NCBI GenBank assembly: GCA_951813065.1
Contig: CATOTH010000011.1
Coordinates: 124,001-188,000, forward strand
Length of the DNA: 64,000 nucleotides
Origin: an uncultured Bryobacterales bacterium
GTDB taxonomy: Bacteria > Acidobacteriota > Terriglobia > Bryobacterales > UBA6623
Direction of reading: 5' to 3'
Made by a program: the position numbers and the translations under genes. This document shows, in pieces, positions 10,009 to 17,397 of this stretch. Within the stretch, counting starts at the first letter, position 1, and each line of letters begins with the position of its first letter. The notes beneath the pieces were generated by a model. It was not told the DNA's origin, searched no databases, and saw only the letters and a list, made by a program, of their open reading frames with translations.

Positions 10009-10176
10009 GTAACTGCTCAGGCCCCTTCTTGATTACTTGTCTTTTCGCCTGACGGCACGCGGATCAATGCTTGCGCTTGGGTCCGGCCAGGTTGCGAACT
10101 GTGGTTCGTGTCGGGAACCGTCCTGACCGGCGATCAGCGGTATTTCAGACCCAGCGGATGGTCCGCTTGACAACCG
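10009..10176 (+). repeat. Left end of IS66 element with extended inverted repeat
   Basis: The outer 20 bp match the right end perfectly in inverted orientation. Beyond them, similarity to the inverted right end continues with gaps for about 165 bp. Shared blocks include CGCGGATCAA-n-GCTTGCGCT, TCCGGCCAG, TTCGTGTCGGGAACC, GTCCTGACCGGC and GACCCAGC. One 17-bp insertion distinguishes the right end. Subterminal repeats of this kind normally serve as transposase binding sites. Confidence 0.85.
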
Positions 10177-10230
10177 CGCTGGGAGCGCCTATGCTGCTGA
10201 GTAAGGACTCCTTCTGGAGTGGCCGCGGCG

Positions 10231-10896
10231 ATGGGTGCATGGTACGGATCGAAGGCGACCTCGGGTCTGTGCCAAGCGCTGATCGCGGCCATGCCGCCGC
10301 ATGCCACCTATATTGAGACGCATCTCGGCGGCGGCGCGATCATGCAGCGCAAGCCGCCCGCCCTGCGCAACATTGGCATCGATCGCAACGCCCGCTCGAT
10401 CCGGGCGTTTCGCGGCCCCTACGAGGTGGAACTGGTGCACGGCTGCTGCCACCGCTTCCTGTCCGAGTTCCCGTTTGCCGGCGACGAGCTGGTCTACTCC
10501 GACCCGCCCTATCTGCAGCGCACGCGCAAGTCGCAGCGTCGCTACCGCTACGACTACACGCAGGCCGATCACGAAGCACTGCTGGCGTTGCTCAAGAGCC
10601 TGCCCTGCGCGGTGATGCTCTCCGGCTACCCCTGCGAGCTCTACGAGCGGGCCCTGCCGGACTGGCACAGCCTGTCGCTGCAGGTGATGAACCAGGCCGG
10701 GGTGGTGACCGAGAAGGTCTGGTGCAACTTCGCGCCGGGGCGCCACGTGCACTGGCACCGCTATGCCGGCCAGAACTTCACGCAGCGCCAGTGCATCCAG
10801 CGCAAGGCCGCCAGCTGGGGCAAGCGCTATGCGGCCATGCCGCCGGGCGAGCGGCTGGCGGTGCTGGCCGCCCTGCTGGCGGTCGAGGCCGAGTGA
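10231..10896 (+). CDS. DNA adenine N6-methyltransferase (D12 class), IS66 passenger
   Basis: 221 residues. It methylates adenine N6 in DNA using S-adenosylmethionine. Motif I is present as THLGGGA (usually FLGGGS), preceded by WYGSK, and the catalytic motif IV is SDPPYL with Asp at about residue 91. The protein is short for Dam-like enzymes (usually 260-280), and I see little room for a target-recognition domain. ATG 10231 is favoured because GGAG at 10216-10219 is well spaced; GTG 10219 would overlap that site. The stop codon overlaps the transposase start (TGATG), so the two are probably translated together. Cargo of this type might modify element ends or host DNA; the actual role is unknown. 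Confidence 0.85.
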   Translation: MGAWYGSKATSGLCQALIAAMPPHATYIETHLGGGAIMQRKPPALRNIGIDRNARSIRAFRGPYEVELVHGCCHRFLSEFPFAGDELVYSDPPYLQRTRKSQRRYRYDYTQADHEALLALLKSLPCAVMLSGYPCELYERALPDWHSLSLQVMNQAGVVTEKVWCNFAPGRHVHWHRYAGQNFTQRQCIQRKAASWGKRYAAMPPGERLAVLAALLAVEAE

Positions 10897-12377
10897 TGCC
10901 GACCGTCAACGACCAGTACCTGCGCGAGGAACTGCAGGCCGCCAAGGAGCAGATCGAGGATCTGCGCAAGAGCGGCAAAGTGTCGCCCGAAGCCGACGCC
11001 GTGTTCCGCGTCCTGATGCCCTTGCTGACCCTGCTGCTGGCGGTCTTGCTCGAAAAGACCACCCGCAAGACCAGCCGCAACTCCAGCCTTCCGCCCTCGC
11101 AGATGGACGCGGAGGACGCCACCGCGCAGCGCGCCAAGCCGGGCCGCAAGCCAGCCAAGCCCAACGAGCTGACCAGCCCCAATCTGCAGAAAGTCACCCT
11201 TGAGGAAACGCTCACCGTCGAGGCCTGCGACAGCTGTGGCGGCGATCTGTCGGCTGTCGCTGCGCTGCACCGGGAACGCCGCATCCTGTACGACATCGTG
11301 TTTCAGGTCATCGAGCAGCGTGTCGAGGCCGAGGTCAAGCAATGCCCCGACTGCCAGGCCCGCAGCAAGGCAGCCTTCCCCGCCAACATGCCCGGGCCGG
11401 TGCAGTATGGCAGCGGCTTGCAGGCTTTCATCATCAACCTGTTGGTGGCCCATATGCTCTCCCTGCGGCGCACCGTCGAGCTGGTCAAGGCGGTCTCCGG
11501 CCTGCGCTTGTCCGAGGCCACCTGCCTGGGCTACATCCGCCGCCTACATGAGTCCCTGCAAGCTTGGGAAGCCGCCGCCAGCGCCCACCTGCTGGCCTCG
11601 CCGGCCTTGCATGCCGACGAAACCGGCCTGCGCGTGGACGGCAAGAACCATTGGCTGCATATCCTCACCGATGGGTCGCTGACGGTCAAGTTCCTGCATC
11701 GCCGGCGCGGCAAGGCAGCGATCGAGGCGATCGGCCTGATCCCCCGCTTTCGCGGCACCTTGGTGCACGACTGCTGGGCCTCGTACCTCAGCTACGAGCA
11801 ATGCACGCACGCTCTATGCAATGCGCATTTGGTCCGCGAACTGACCTTCGTTGTCGAGTCCAACAAGTACCGCTGGGCGCGCCTGCTGAAAGCCCTGCTG
11901 CAAGAGGCCTGCCACAAAGTCAATCGCAGCCAGGCCAAGGTCTTGAGCGCAGCCGCCTGCAAGGCCTTGCGCAAGCGCTACCGCACCATCCTGACCCAAG
12001 GTGCCAAGGAATTGCCCGCGATCCCGCCGCGCACCAAGGGCCAACGCGGGCGGCTTGCCAAATCCGATGCCCACAACCTGCACGAGCGGCTCGCCAAGCA
12101 CGAGGCCTCCGTGCTGCGCTTCCTACACGATCCGAAGGTGAGTTTCACCAACAATGCCGGAGAGCGCGGACTGCGCATGGCTAAGGTGAAGATCAAAGTC
12201 TCGGGCTGCTTTCGAACGCAAGCCTACGGCGAGGCCTATGCCCGCATCTCCAGCTACCTGCAGTCGATGGCCGCGCTCGGCTACAATCCTCTCGTCGCCA
12301 TTCAAATCGCGCTCGCCGGGCACGCTGTCGACACGCTCACTCAACACTATGGCCCGACCCCCACTGAAGACGCCTGA
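10896..12377 (+). CDS. tnpC: IS66-family transposase (TnpC)
   Basis: 493 residues, full length. Order of parts: an N-terminal coiled/hydrophobic region (residues 1-50); a basic stretch with TSRNSSLPPSQ typical of IS66; a zinc-binding segment (CDSCGGDL and CPDC); then the DDE catalytic core. The likely triad is Asp241 (HADETGLRV), Asp292 (VHDCWASY) and Glu423 (NNAGERGLR). The C-terminal IS66 tail (YLQSMAALGYNPLVAI) is present. No frameshift or stop interrupts it. It is encoded immediately after the methylase with a 1-nt overlap and ends about 195 bp before the right terminus. Confidence 0.95.
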   Translation: MPTVNDQYLREELQAAKEQIEDLRKSGKVSPEADAVFRVLMPLLTLLLAVLLEKTTRKTSRNSSLPPSQMDAEDATAQRAKPGRKPAKPNELTSPNLQKVTLEETLTVEACDSCGGDLSAVAALHRERRILYDIVFQVIEQRVEAEVKQCPDCQARSKAAFPANMPGPVQYGSGLQAFIINLLVAHMLSLRRTVELVKAVSGLRLSEATCLGYIRRLHESLQAWEAAASAHLLASPALHADETGLRVDGKNHWLHILTDGSLTVKFLHRRRGKAAIEAIGLIPRFRGTLVHDCWASYLSYEQCTHALCNAHLVRELTFVVESNKYRWARLLKALLQEACHKVNRSQAKVLSAAACKALRKRYRTILTQGAKELPAIPPRTKGQRGRLAKSDAHNLHERLAKHEASVLRFLHDPKVSFTNNAGERGLRMAKVKIKVSGCFRTQAYGEAYARISSYLQSMAALGYNPLVAIQIALAGHAVDTLTQHYGPTPTEDA

Positions 12378-12392
12378 GAAGTTGCTCTGAGT

Positions 12393-12571
12393 GGCAAGTC
12401 GACACCCGGCTGGGTCCGCAAGGCAGCCGATTGCCGGTCAGGACCGTTTCCGGCCCGCGACAGGTTCCCGACACGAACAACCATTCGAAAGCTGGCCGGA
12501 AACCAGCGCAAGCCTTGATCCGCGGGATGCTAGGCGAGAAGATAAGTAGTCGAAGGGGCCTGAGCAGTTAC
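12393..12571 (-). repeat. Right end of IS66 element with extended inverted repeat
   Basis: Inverted counterpart of the left end: 20 bp identical at the tip, then gapped similarity inward for about 165-180 bp, including a 17-bp segment absent from the left copy. It begins just after the transposase stop codon. Confidence 0.85.
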
Positions 12572-12579
12572 GTGACTCG
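12572..12579. repeat. Target-site duplication of the IS66 element, right copy
   Basis: GTGACTCG, identical to 10001-10008. Removal of the element plus one copy restores a continuous spacer upstream of nuoC. Confidence 0.93.
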
Positions 12580-12873
12580 ATTCAATTGAGGGCTCCGGCA
12601 ACGCAGAAATCAATCTCTTGATTATACAAACAGTTGACGACTCCGTTCTAGCCTCTTGAGAGATTCCAGCTAGACCTGCAAGACCATCCTCCAATAGCTC
12701 GCACACCTCCTCGAGCCAGTTGCGCAGGCTCATCTCTGGTGGGAACCGATTGCCATTTCATGCCCGTCTTTCACCGGGCAAGACTCGCGTTCGTTTGCGT
12801 CCCGAGCGGCTGCTATGCTGCAGTAGATTGTCTTGATAGCGCGCGCTACGTGCGCGGGAATCCAACCTGCCTC
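12580..12873. other. nuo upstream spacer, interrupted on its left by IS66
   Basis: This 294-bp stretch should carry the leader or promoter of the nuo genes. A minus-strand open frame (start 12733, SLRNWLEEVCELL..., about 54 codons) runs into the insertion sequence. Across the restored site it would continue about 16 codons to a stop. I do not recognise it and consider it unproven. A small hairpin (TGCCCG/CGGGCA, 12758-12778) is visible. No convincing sigma-70 promoter could be placed. Confidence 0.4.
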
Positions 12874-13491
12874 ATGCCTGATTCACCTACCCCTGGTGGC
12901 CAGCCTCCCGGGGCTGACGCAGCGGGAGTTCCGGCCCGTCCAGCCGCGCGGCCTCGGCCCCCTGCCCGGAAGAGGGTCTTGGAGATGCCTTCCGAGACTT
13001 GGGAAGGCCCCCTGCCCGACGCTATTCGGGAACGGTTCGGCGAGGGCGTCGAGAAGGCGGTGGTTCTGGGCGGCCAGAAACTGCTGGTGGTCGGGCTCGG
13101 TGCCGCGGCTGACATTCTTGCCTCACTTAGGGATGACCACGGTTTCGACTACTTGGTCGACGTGACCGCCGTTCACTGGCCGGAGAAGGAACTGCCGTTC
13201 GAGATGGTCTGGATTCTCTACTCGTTCGACTCCAACGAGCGTGTCCGGGTCAAGGCCGCATTGGCCGAAGGGGTCAAGGTTCCGAGCGCGGCCGGCCTGT
13301 ACAACGCCGCTAACTGGCTCGAGCGCGAGGTGTACGACATGTTCGGCATCGAGTTTGAGAACCATCCCGGACTGCGGCGGATCCTGATGCCCGACGAGTG
13401 GGAAGGGTTCCCGCTCCGGAAGGACTACGGCATCGTGCAGCAGGACACCGATTGGGTTCGGGAGAACCTCAAGATCGAGAGCGCACAGTGA
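12874..13491 (+). CDS. nuoC: NADH-quinone oxidoreductase subunit C
   Basis: 205 residues, a peripheral-arm subunit of complex I (30-kDa family) that contacts NuoD near the quinone site. The core runs from about residue 50, with the signature region NWLEREVYDMFGIEFENHPGLRRILMPDEWEGFPLRKDY. The N-terminus carries an unusual Pro/Ala-rich extension (about residues 1-38). I place the start at ATG 12874; the open frame extends to 12739 but that part is not conserved-looking. It is the first gene of the local nuo operon and overlaps nuoD by one base. NuoA and NuoB, normally upstream, are absent. Confidence 0.93.
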   Translation: MPDSPTPGGQPPGADAAGVPARPAARPRPPARKRVLEMPSETWEGPLPDAIRERFGEGVEKAVVLGGQKLLVVGLGAAADILASLRDDHGFDYLVDVTAVHWPEKELPFEMVWILYSFDSNERVRVKAALAEGVKVPSAAGLYNAANWLEREVYDMFGIEFENHPGLRRILMPDEWEGFPLRKDYGIVQQDTDWVRENLKIESAQ

Positions 13492-14633
13492 TGGCAGAGA
13501 CAACACTGGCCCCGCCGCCCACCGAGGACGCCACACTCCTCGATAGCAACGAACTCGTGCTCAACATGGGCCCGCAGCACCCTTCGACGCATGGTGTCTT
13601 GCGGGTGATCCTGAAGCTGGACGGCGAGACCGTCCTGGGCACGGACTGCGTGATCGGCTACCTCCACCGGGGGGTCGAGAAGATCGCCGAGAACCGGACG
13701 TTCCAGCAATTCGCGCCATACGTTGACCGCATGGACTACGTCGCGGCCGTCTCCAACGGTCTGGGGTACTGCATGGCGGTGGAGAAGCTCCTTGACGCCG
13801 AGATCCCTCCGCGTGCACAGGCAGTGCGGGTCATCCTCAGCGAGCTCAATCGCGTCGCCTCGCACTTGCTCTGGCTCGGTACGCATGCGCTGGACATCGG
13901 AGCCATCACTCCGGTATTCCTGTGCTTCCGGGAACGCGAGCTGGCGCTGAACATCTTCGAGAAGTACTGTGGTGCCCGGCTAACGACACACGCCTTCCGC
14001 ATCGGCGGATTGCAGTACGAGACCTATGACACCTTCGAGAAGGATTGTCTTGCCTTCTGCGACGAGATTCTGGAGAGGGTCAAGGAATACCATGCGCTGC
14101 TGACCGGCAATCGCATTTGGGTCAAGCGGACCAAGGGCGTCGGTGTCCTCAACGCTGCCGACTGCAAAGACTACGGAGTGACCGGTCCCGTGCTGCGCGC
14201 GGCAGGTGTCGCGTGGGACTTGCGCAAGGCCCAGCCGTATTGCGGCTACGAGAACTACGACTTCGACATCCCGACAGCCGAGAACAGTGACACTTTCGAC
14301 CGGTACATTGTCCGGATGATCGAGATGGAGCAGTCCTGCCGCATTATTCGCCAGGCGGTCGAATCGATGCCGTCCGGGCCCATCAAGGGGAAGGTCTCGA
14401 AGGTGATCAAGCCTCCACCCGGCGAAGCATACGTCTCGATCGAGGCGCCGAAGGGGGAGCTGGGCTACTATATCGTCAGCGACGGTTCGCTGCAGCCCTA
14501 TCGTCTTCGCGTCCGTCCGCCGTCGTTCGTCAATCTCGGCGCGCTTGACAAGATGTGCCGCGGTTCCCTTGTCGCCGATGTCGTGGCGATCATCGGCACC
14601 ATTGATATCGTGCTGGGTGAAGTGGACCGGTAG
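13491..14633 (+). CDS. nuoD: NADH-quinone oxidoreductase subunit D
   Basis: 380 residues, the 49-kDa family subunit that forms the quinone-binding cavity with NuoB. Motifs present: NMGPQHPSTHGVLRVILKLDGE with the conserved HPSTHG loop, VIGYLHRGVEKIAENRT, and the C-terminal APKGELGYYIVSDG...YRLRVRPPSFVNL...DVVAIIGTIDIVLGEVDR. The length matches the family. ATG 13491 overlaps the nuoC stop (TGATG), implying translational coupling. In canonical operons nuoE, nuoF and nuoG follow; here nuoH follows after 8 bp. Confidence 0.97.
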   Translation: MAETTLAPPPTEDATLLDSNELVLNMGPQHPSTHGVLRVILKLDGETVLGTDCVIGYLHRGVEKIAENRTFQQFAPYVDRMDYVAAVSNGLGYCMAVEKLLDAEIPPRAQAVRVILSELNRVASHLLWLGTHALDIGAITPVFLCFRERELALNIFEKYCGARLTTHAFRIGGLQYETYDTFEKDCLAFCDEILERVKEYHALLTGNRIWVKRTKGVGVLNAADCKDYGVTGPVLRAAGVAWDLRKAQPYCGYENYDFDIPTAENSDTFDRYIVRMIEMEQSCRIIRQAVESMPSGPIKGKVSKVIKPPPGEAYVSIEAPKGELGYYIVSDGSLQPYRLRVRPPSFVNLGALDKMCRGSLVADVVAIIGTIDIVLGEVDR

Positions 14634-14641
14634 AGCCCGCC

Positions 14642-15838
14642 ATGGAAGAGTTACTCGCCCATCCCCTGTTCCCGTATGTCCCGCCGCTGCTTCTCACGGC
14701 GGCGATCATCCTGGTGTTCCCGCTCGTGGCCGGCTATCTGGTGCTCGCCGAGCGCAAGGTGCTGGCGGATTTGCAGGTCCGTCTCGGACCGATGCGGGTC
14801 GGCCCGTACGGCCTCTTGCAACCCCTGGCCGACGCCCTCAAGCTGATGCTCAAGGAGGATGTGATTCCCTCCAAGGCCGACAAGTGGATCTTCTGGCTTG
14901 CTCCGGTCCTGTCCACGTTCACGGCGCTCTCGGCCTTTGCCGTGCTGCCCCTCAGCGACGTGCTCTACGTCGCGGACGTGAACATCGGAATCCTGTTCAT
15001 CCTGGCGATGTCCTCGATCGGCGCGCTGGGACTGATCCTGGGTGGATGGTCGGCCAATTCCAAGTACTCGCTGATGGGCTCCCTGCGCGCGGCGGCGCAG
15101 ATGGTCAGCTATGAGGTTCCTCTCGGATTTGCTACGGTGACGGCGATCATGTGCGCGGGCACGCTCTCGATGCAGGGCGTGATCCAGTCCCAGTTCGAGC
15201 GCGGCTGGTGGGGTGCGTTCGACAACTACGGCCTGATGCTGATCCCGGCCGTGCTGTTCATCATCGCCGGCACTGCCGAGACCAACCGGTCGCCGTTCGA
15301 CCTGCCCGAAGCGGAATCCGAACTCGTCGCCGGATTTCACACCGAGTATTCGGGCTTTCGCTGGGCCCTGTTTTTTCTGGCCGAGTACGCGGCCATCGTC
15401 GTGATCAGCGCGTTGTGCGTGACGCTGTTCTTCGGGGGCTGGCTGCGGCCCTTCCCCAACGTCGCGGCCCTCGAAATGCCGCTCAACGTGGTCTTCCCGG
15501 CGGTGCTGTTCGGCGCGATCGCCCTGGGTTGTCTCAAGGGCGTGACACGGCAAGTCGTGTTCGGTTTCCGGATTGTCATGTTGGCCCTCACCGGGGCATT
15601 CCTAGCCGTTGCCGCGGTGTTCCTGGTTCCGGCGGTCAACGAGCTGGTGATCGGCCTGTTCTGGTTCATGTTCAAGCTCGCGGCGATGGTCTATCTATTC
15701 ATTTGGTACCGCGGAACGTTCCCGCGCTTCCGCTACGACCAGCTGATGGACGTCGGCTGGAAATGGCTGATTCCTATCAGCATGGCTGGCCTGATTCTGA
15801 ACGGCGTGGTGCAGCTATGGGTTCGGGGCGTGGTTTAG
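14642..15838 (+). CDS. nuoH: NADH-quinone oxidoreductase subunit H
   Basis: 398 residues with eight or more membrane helices. NuoH forms the heel of the membrane arm and much of the quinone entry channel. Hallmarks: ERKVLADLQVRLGPMRVGPYGLLQPLADALKL, AETNRSPFDLPEAESELVAGFHTEYSG and the C-terminal RGTFPRFRYDQLMDVGWKWLIP. The gene starts 8 bp after nuoD. Its last codons are part of a 24-bp-spaced direct repeat (AGCTATGGGTTCGG at 15813-15826 and 15837-15850), which looks like a local duplication around the stop codon. Confidence 0.97.
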   Translation: MEELLAHPLFPYVPPLLLTAAIILVFPLVAGYLVLAERKVLADLQVRLGPMRVGPYGLLQPLADALKLMLKEDVIPSKADKWIFWLAPVLSTFTALSAFAVLPLSDVLYVADVNIGILFILAMSSIGALGLILGGWSANSKYSLMGSLRAAAQMVSYEVPLGFATVTAIMCAGTLSMQGVIQSQFERGWWGAFDNYGLMLIPAVLFIIAGTAETNRSPFDLPEAESELVAGFHTEYSGFRWALFFLAEYAAIVVISALCVTLFFGGWLRPFPNVAALEMPLNVVFPAVLFGAIALGCLKGVTRQVVFGFRIVMLALTGAFLAVAAVFLVPAVNELVIGLFWFMFKLAAMVYLFIWYRGTFPRFRYDQLMDVGWKWLIPISMAGLILNGVVQLWVRGVV

Positions 15839-15895
15839 CTATGGGTTCGGTGATGGCTGCCGAGACCGGTACGGTACAGTAAAGAAGAGCAGCGC

Positions 15896-16351
15896 ATGGC
15901 CGAGCTCATCAAGACTTTCTTGCTGACGGACCTGCTCAAGGGTCTGTGGACGACCTTCAAGAACCAGAAGCCGTCCAAGGTAGTGACCGAGCAGTACCCG
16001 CTACAAAGGCCGCCGGTGGCCGAGCGCTACCGCGGCGCGCCGCGTCTGAACACTCACCCGGAGACGGATGAGACGCTGTGCATCTCCTGCAATCTCTGTG
16101 CCCTCGCCTGCCCGGAGCAGCTGATCGTAGTGACTTCCGAGCGCAACCCGGAAACCAAGCGCAAGGACCTGACGACATTCACATACGATGTCTCGCGCTG
16201 CATGTTCTGCGGCCTCTGCGAGGATGCCTGCCCGGTGGACGCCCTCGAACTGACCCAGGACTTCGAACTGGCCACCTACACCCGGGAAGGCCAGATCTGG
16301 GACCGGCAGATGCTCGAGGAAGGCCCGCTTCCGGTGCACTACACGCGCTGA
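15896..16351 (+). CDS. nuoI: NADH-quinone oxidoreductase subunit I (2x[4Fe-4S])
   Basis: 151 residues. It carries clusters N6a and N6b in the connecting arm. Two ferredoxin motifs are complete: Cys62/65/68 with Cys72 (CISCNLCALACP) and Cys102/105/108 with Cys112 (CMFCGLCEDACP). The length is usual. A purine-rich stretch (AAGAAGAGC) precedes the ATG. An unusually long structured spacer separates it from nuoJ. Confidence 0.96.
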   Translation: MAELIKTFLLTDLLKGLWTTFKNQKPSKVVTEQYPLQRPPVAERYRGAPRLNTHPETDETLCISCNLCALACPEQLIVVTSERNPETKRKDLTTFTYDVSRCMFCGLCEDACPVDALELTQDFELATYTREGQIWDRQMLEEGPLPVHYTR

Positions 16352-16528
16352 GAAGGCGCATTTCCCTCTTCAGAAGCAGCCGCTTGCGGCGACCGTGCTG
16401 CGTGCGGAACAAGCTGCCGCTGGCAGCGGCTCCGCGAGCGATCGCGAGCGACCACGGAATGGCGTTCCGCCGGAGCGTTGGTGATATGCTGTATGGTTTA
16501 TAGCCCGTCGGCCCTGCGCTGGCTTTCC
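16352..16528 (+). other. Structured 177-bp spacer between nuoI and nuoJ
   Basis: The other nuo junctions on this strand are tight (overlap to about 57 bp), but this one is 177 bp. It contains several potential hairpins, including AGCTGCCGCT/GGCAGCGGCT near 16411-16430 and CGGAA-TGGCG-TTCCG near 16454-16468. I see no coding frame likely to be real. It may be a repeat-type palindromic element, an mRNA processing site or an internal promoter. Confidence 0.5.
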
Positions 16529-17062
16529 ATGTTGTTCGATACGGTATTTTTCTACGTCTTGGCGGCGCAGATCCTGGGCAGCGCGATCATGACGATCACC
16601 CGTCGCAACGTCGTGCACGCGGCGGTTTGGCTGATCAGTACCCTGATCGGCGTGGCCGGCATATTCCTGCTTTCGGCGGCGGAGTTCCTCGCAGGGGTTC
16701 AGGTCATCGTCTACATCGGCGGGATCATGGTCCTGTTTCTGTTCGTGATCATGCTCGTGCCCGTCCAGGAGGAGTCGACGGAGCGGCGTTTCGCCAATCA
16801 GAAGTGGCTCGCCCTCGGTGCCATCGCGATGGTGAGCGCCATGCTGATGGTCGTCGTCACGCGCGGCGTGGGATCCATGGACCTGCCCGCCAGGGCCGAG
16901 CCCGCGCCGTTGGGCGCGCTCACCGAAAATTCCGAAAAGGTGGGGCTCACGCTGTTTTCCGACTATTTGCTGCCGTTTGAGTTGGCGTCCGTGCTGCTGC
17001 TCGTGGCAATTATCGGAGCCATTGTGATGTCGAAGACCCGCAACACCGAGACGGAGAGCTAG
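16529..17062 (+). CDS. nuoJ: NADH-quinone oxidoreductase subunit J
   Basis: 177 residues with five predicted membrane helices, as in the family. The conserved segment is NVVHAAVWLISTLIGVAGIFLLSAAEFLAGVQVIVYIGGIMVLFLFVIML. The start at 16529 gives an N-terminus (MLFDTVFFYVLAAQ) typical of NuoJ; the upstream ATGs at 16478 and 16493 would add an atypical extension. The Shine-Dalgarno sequence is weak. nuoK follows after 16 bp. Confidence 0.95.
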   Translation: MLFDTVFFYVLAAQILGSAIMTITRRNVVHAAVWLISTLIGVAGIFLLSAAEFLAGVQVIVYIGGIMVLFLFVIMLVPVQEESTERRFANQKWLALGAIAMVSAMLMVVVTRGVGSMDLPARAEPAPLGALTENSEKVGLTLFSDYLLPFELASVLLLVAIIGAIVMSKTRNTETES

Positions 17063-17078
17063 TCCGCGAGCGATCTCC

Positions 17079-17384
17079 ATGGAAATCACCACCTCGCACT
17101 ATGTCGTTCTCAGCACCCTCCTGCTGGTGATCGGCTCGGTCGGCATCCTGACCCGCCGGAACATTCTGGTGCTGTTGATGTCGGTCGAACTCATCCTGAA
17201 CGCCGTCAATATCAACCTGGTTGCGTTCTCGGCGGCGCATCAACAGGTGGAGGGGCAGGTCTTCGCGATTTTCGTGATCACCGTGGCCGCGGCCGAGGCC
17301 GCGGTAGGCCTCGGAATTCTGATCGCGCTGTTCCGCAACAAGCACACCGTCCACGCGGACGAGATCGACCTGTTGCGCTGGTAA
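17079..17384 (+). CDS. nuoK: NADH-quinone oxidoreductase subunit K
   Basis: 101 residues, three membrane helices, MrpC-like. The two buried membrane glutamates important for proton transfer are visible in LLMSVELILNAVNINLVAF and VTVAAAEAAVGLGILIALFR. Size and motifs are standard. Confidence 0.97.
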   Translation: MEITTSHYVVLSTLLLVIGSVGILTRRNILVLLMSVELILNAVNINLVAFSAAHQQVEGQVFAIFVITVAAAEAAVGLGILIALFRNKHTVHADEIDLLRW

Positions 17385-17397
17385 GGGAGTGGGATCG

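Larger units (their letters stand above)
10009..12571 (+). mobile_element. IS66-family insertion sequence with DNA adenine methylase cargo
   Basis: A 2563-bp element. Both ends carry the same perfect 20-bp terminal inverted repeat, GTAACTGCTCAGGCCCCTTC, beginning with GTAA as is typical of IS66. It is flanked by a perfect 8-bp duplication (GTGACTCG). Inside are two plus-strand genes, an N6-adenine methylase and a TnpC-type DDE transposase, joined by a TGATG stop/start overlap. There are no tnpA or tnpB genes, so it resembles the single-transposase ISBst12-like branch. The intact ends, perfect duplication and open frames indicate a recent insertion. It sits in the spacer upstream of nuoC. Confidence 0.95.

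Noticed and set aside
12530..12733. Small minus-strand gene cut by IS66
   Set aside because: The restored frame is only about 70 codons, has no recognisable domain or ribosome site, and cannot be separated from chance.
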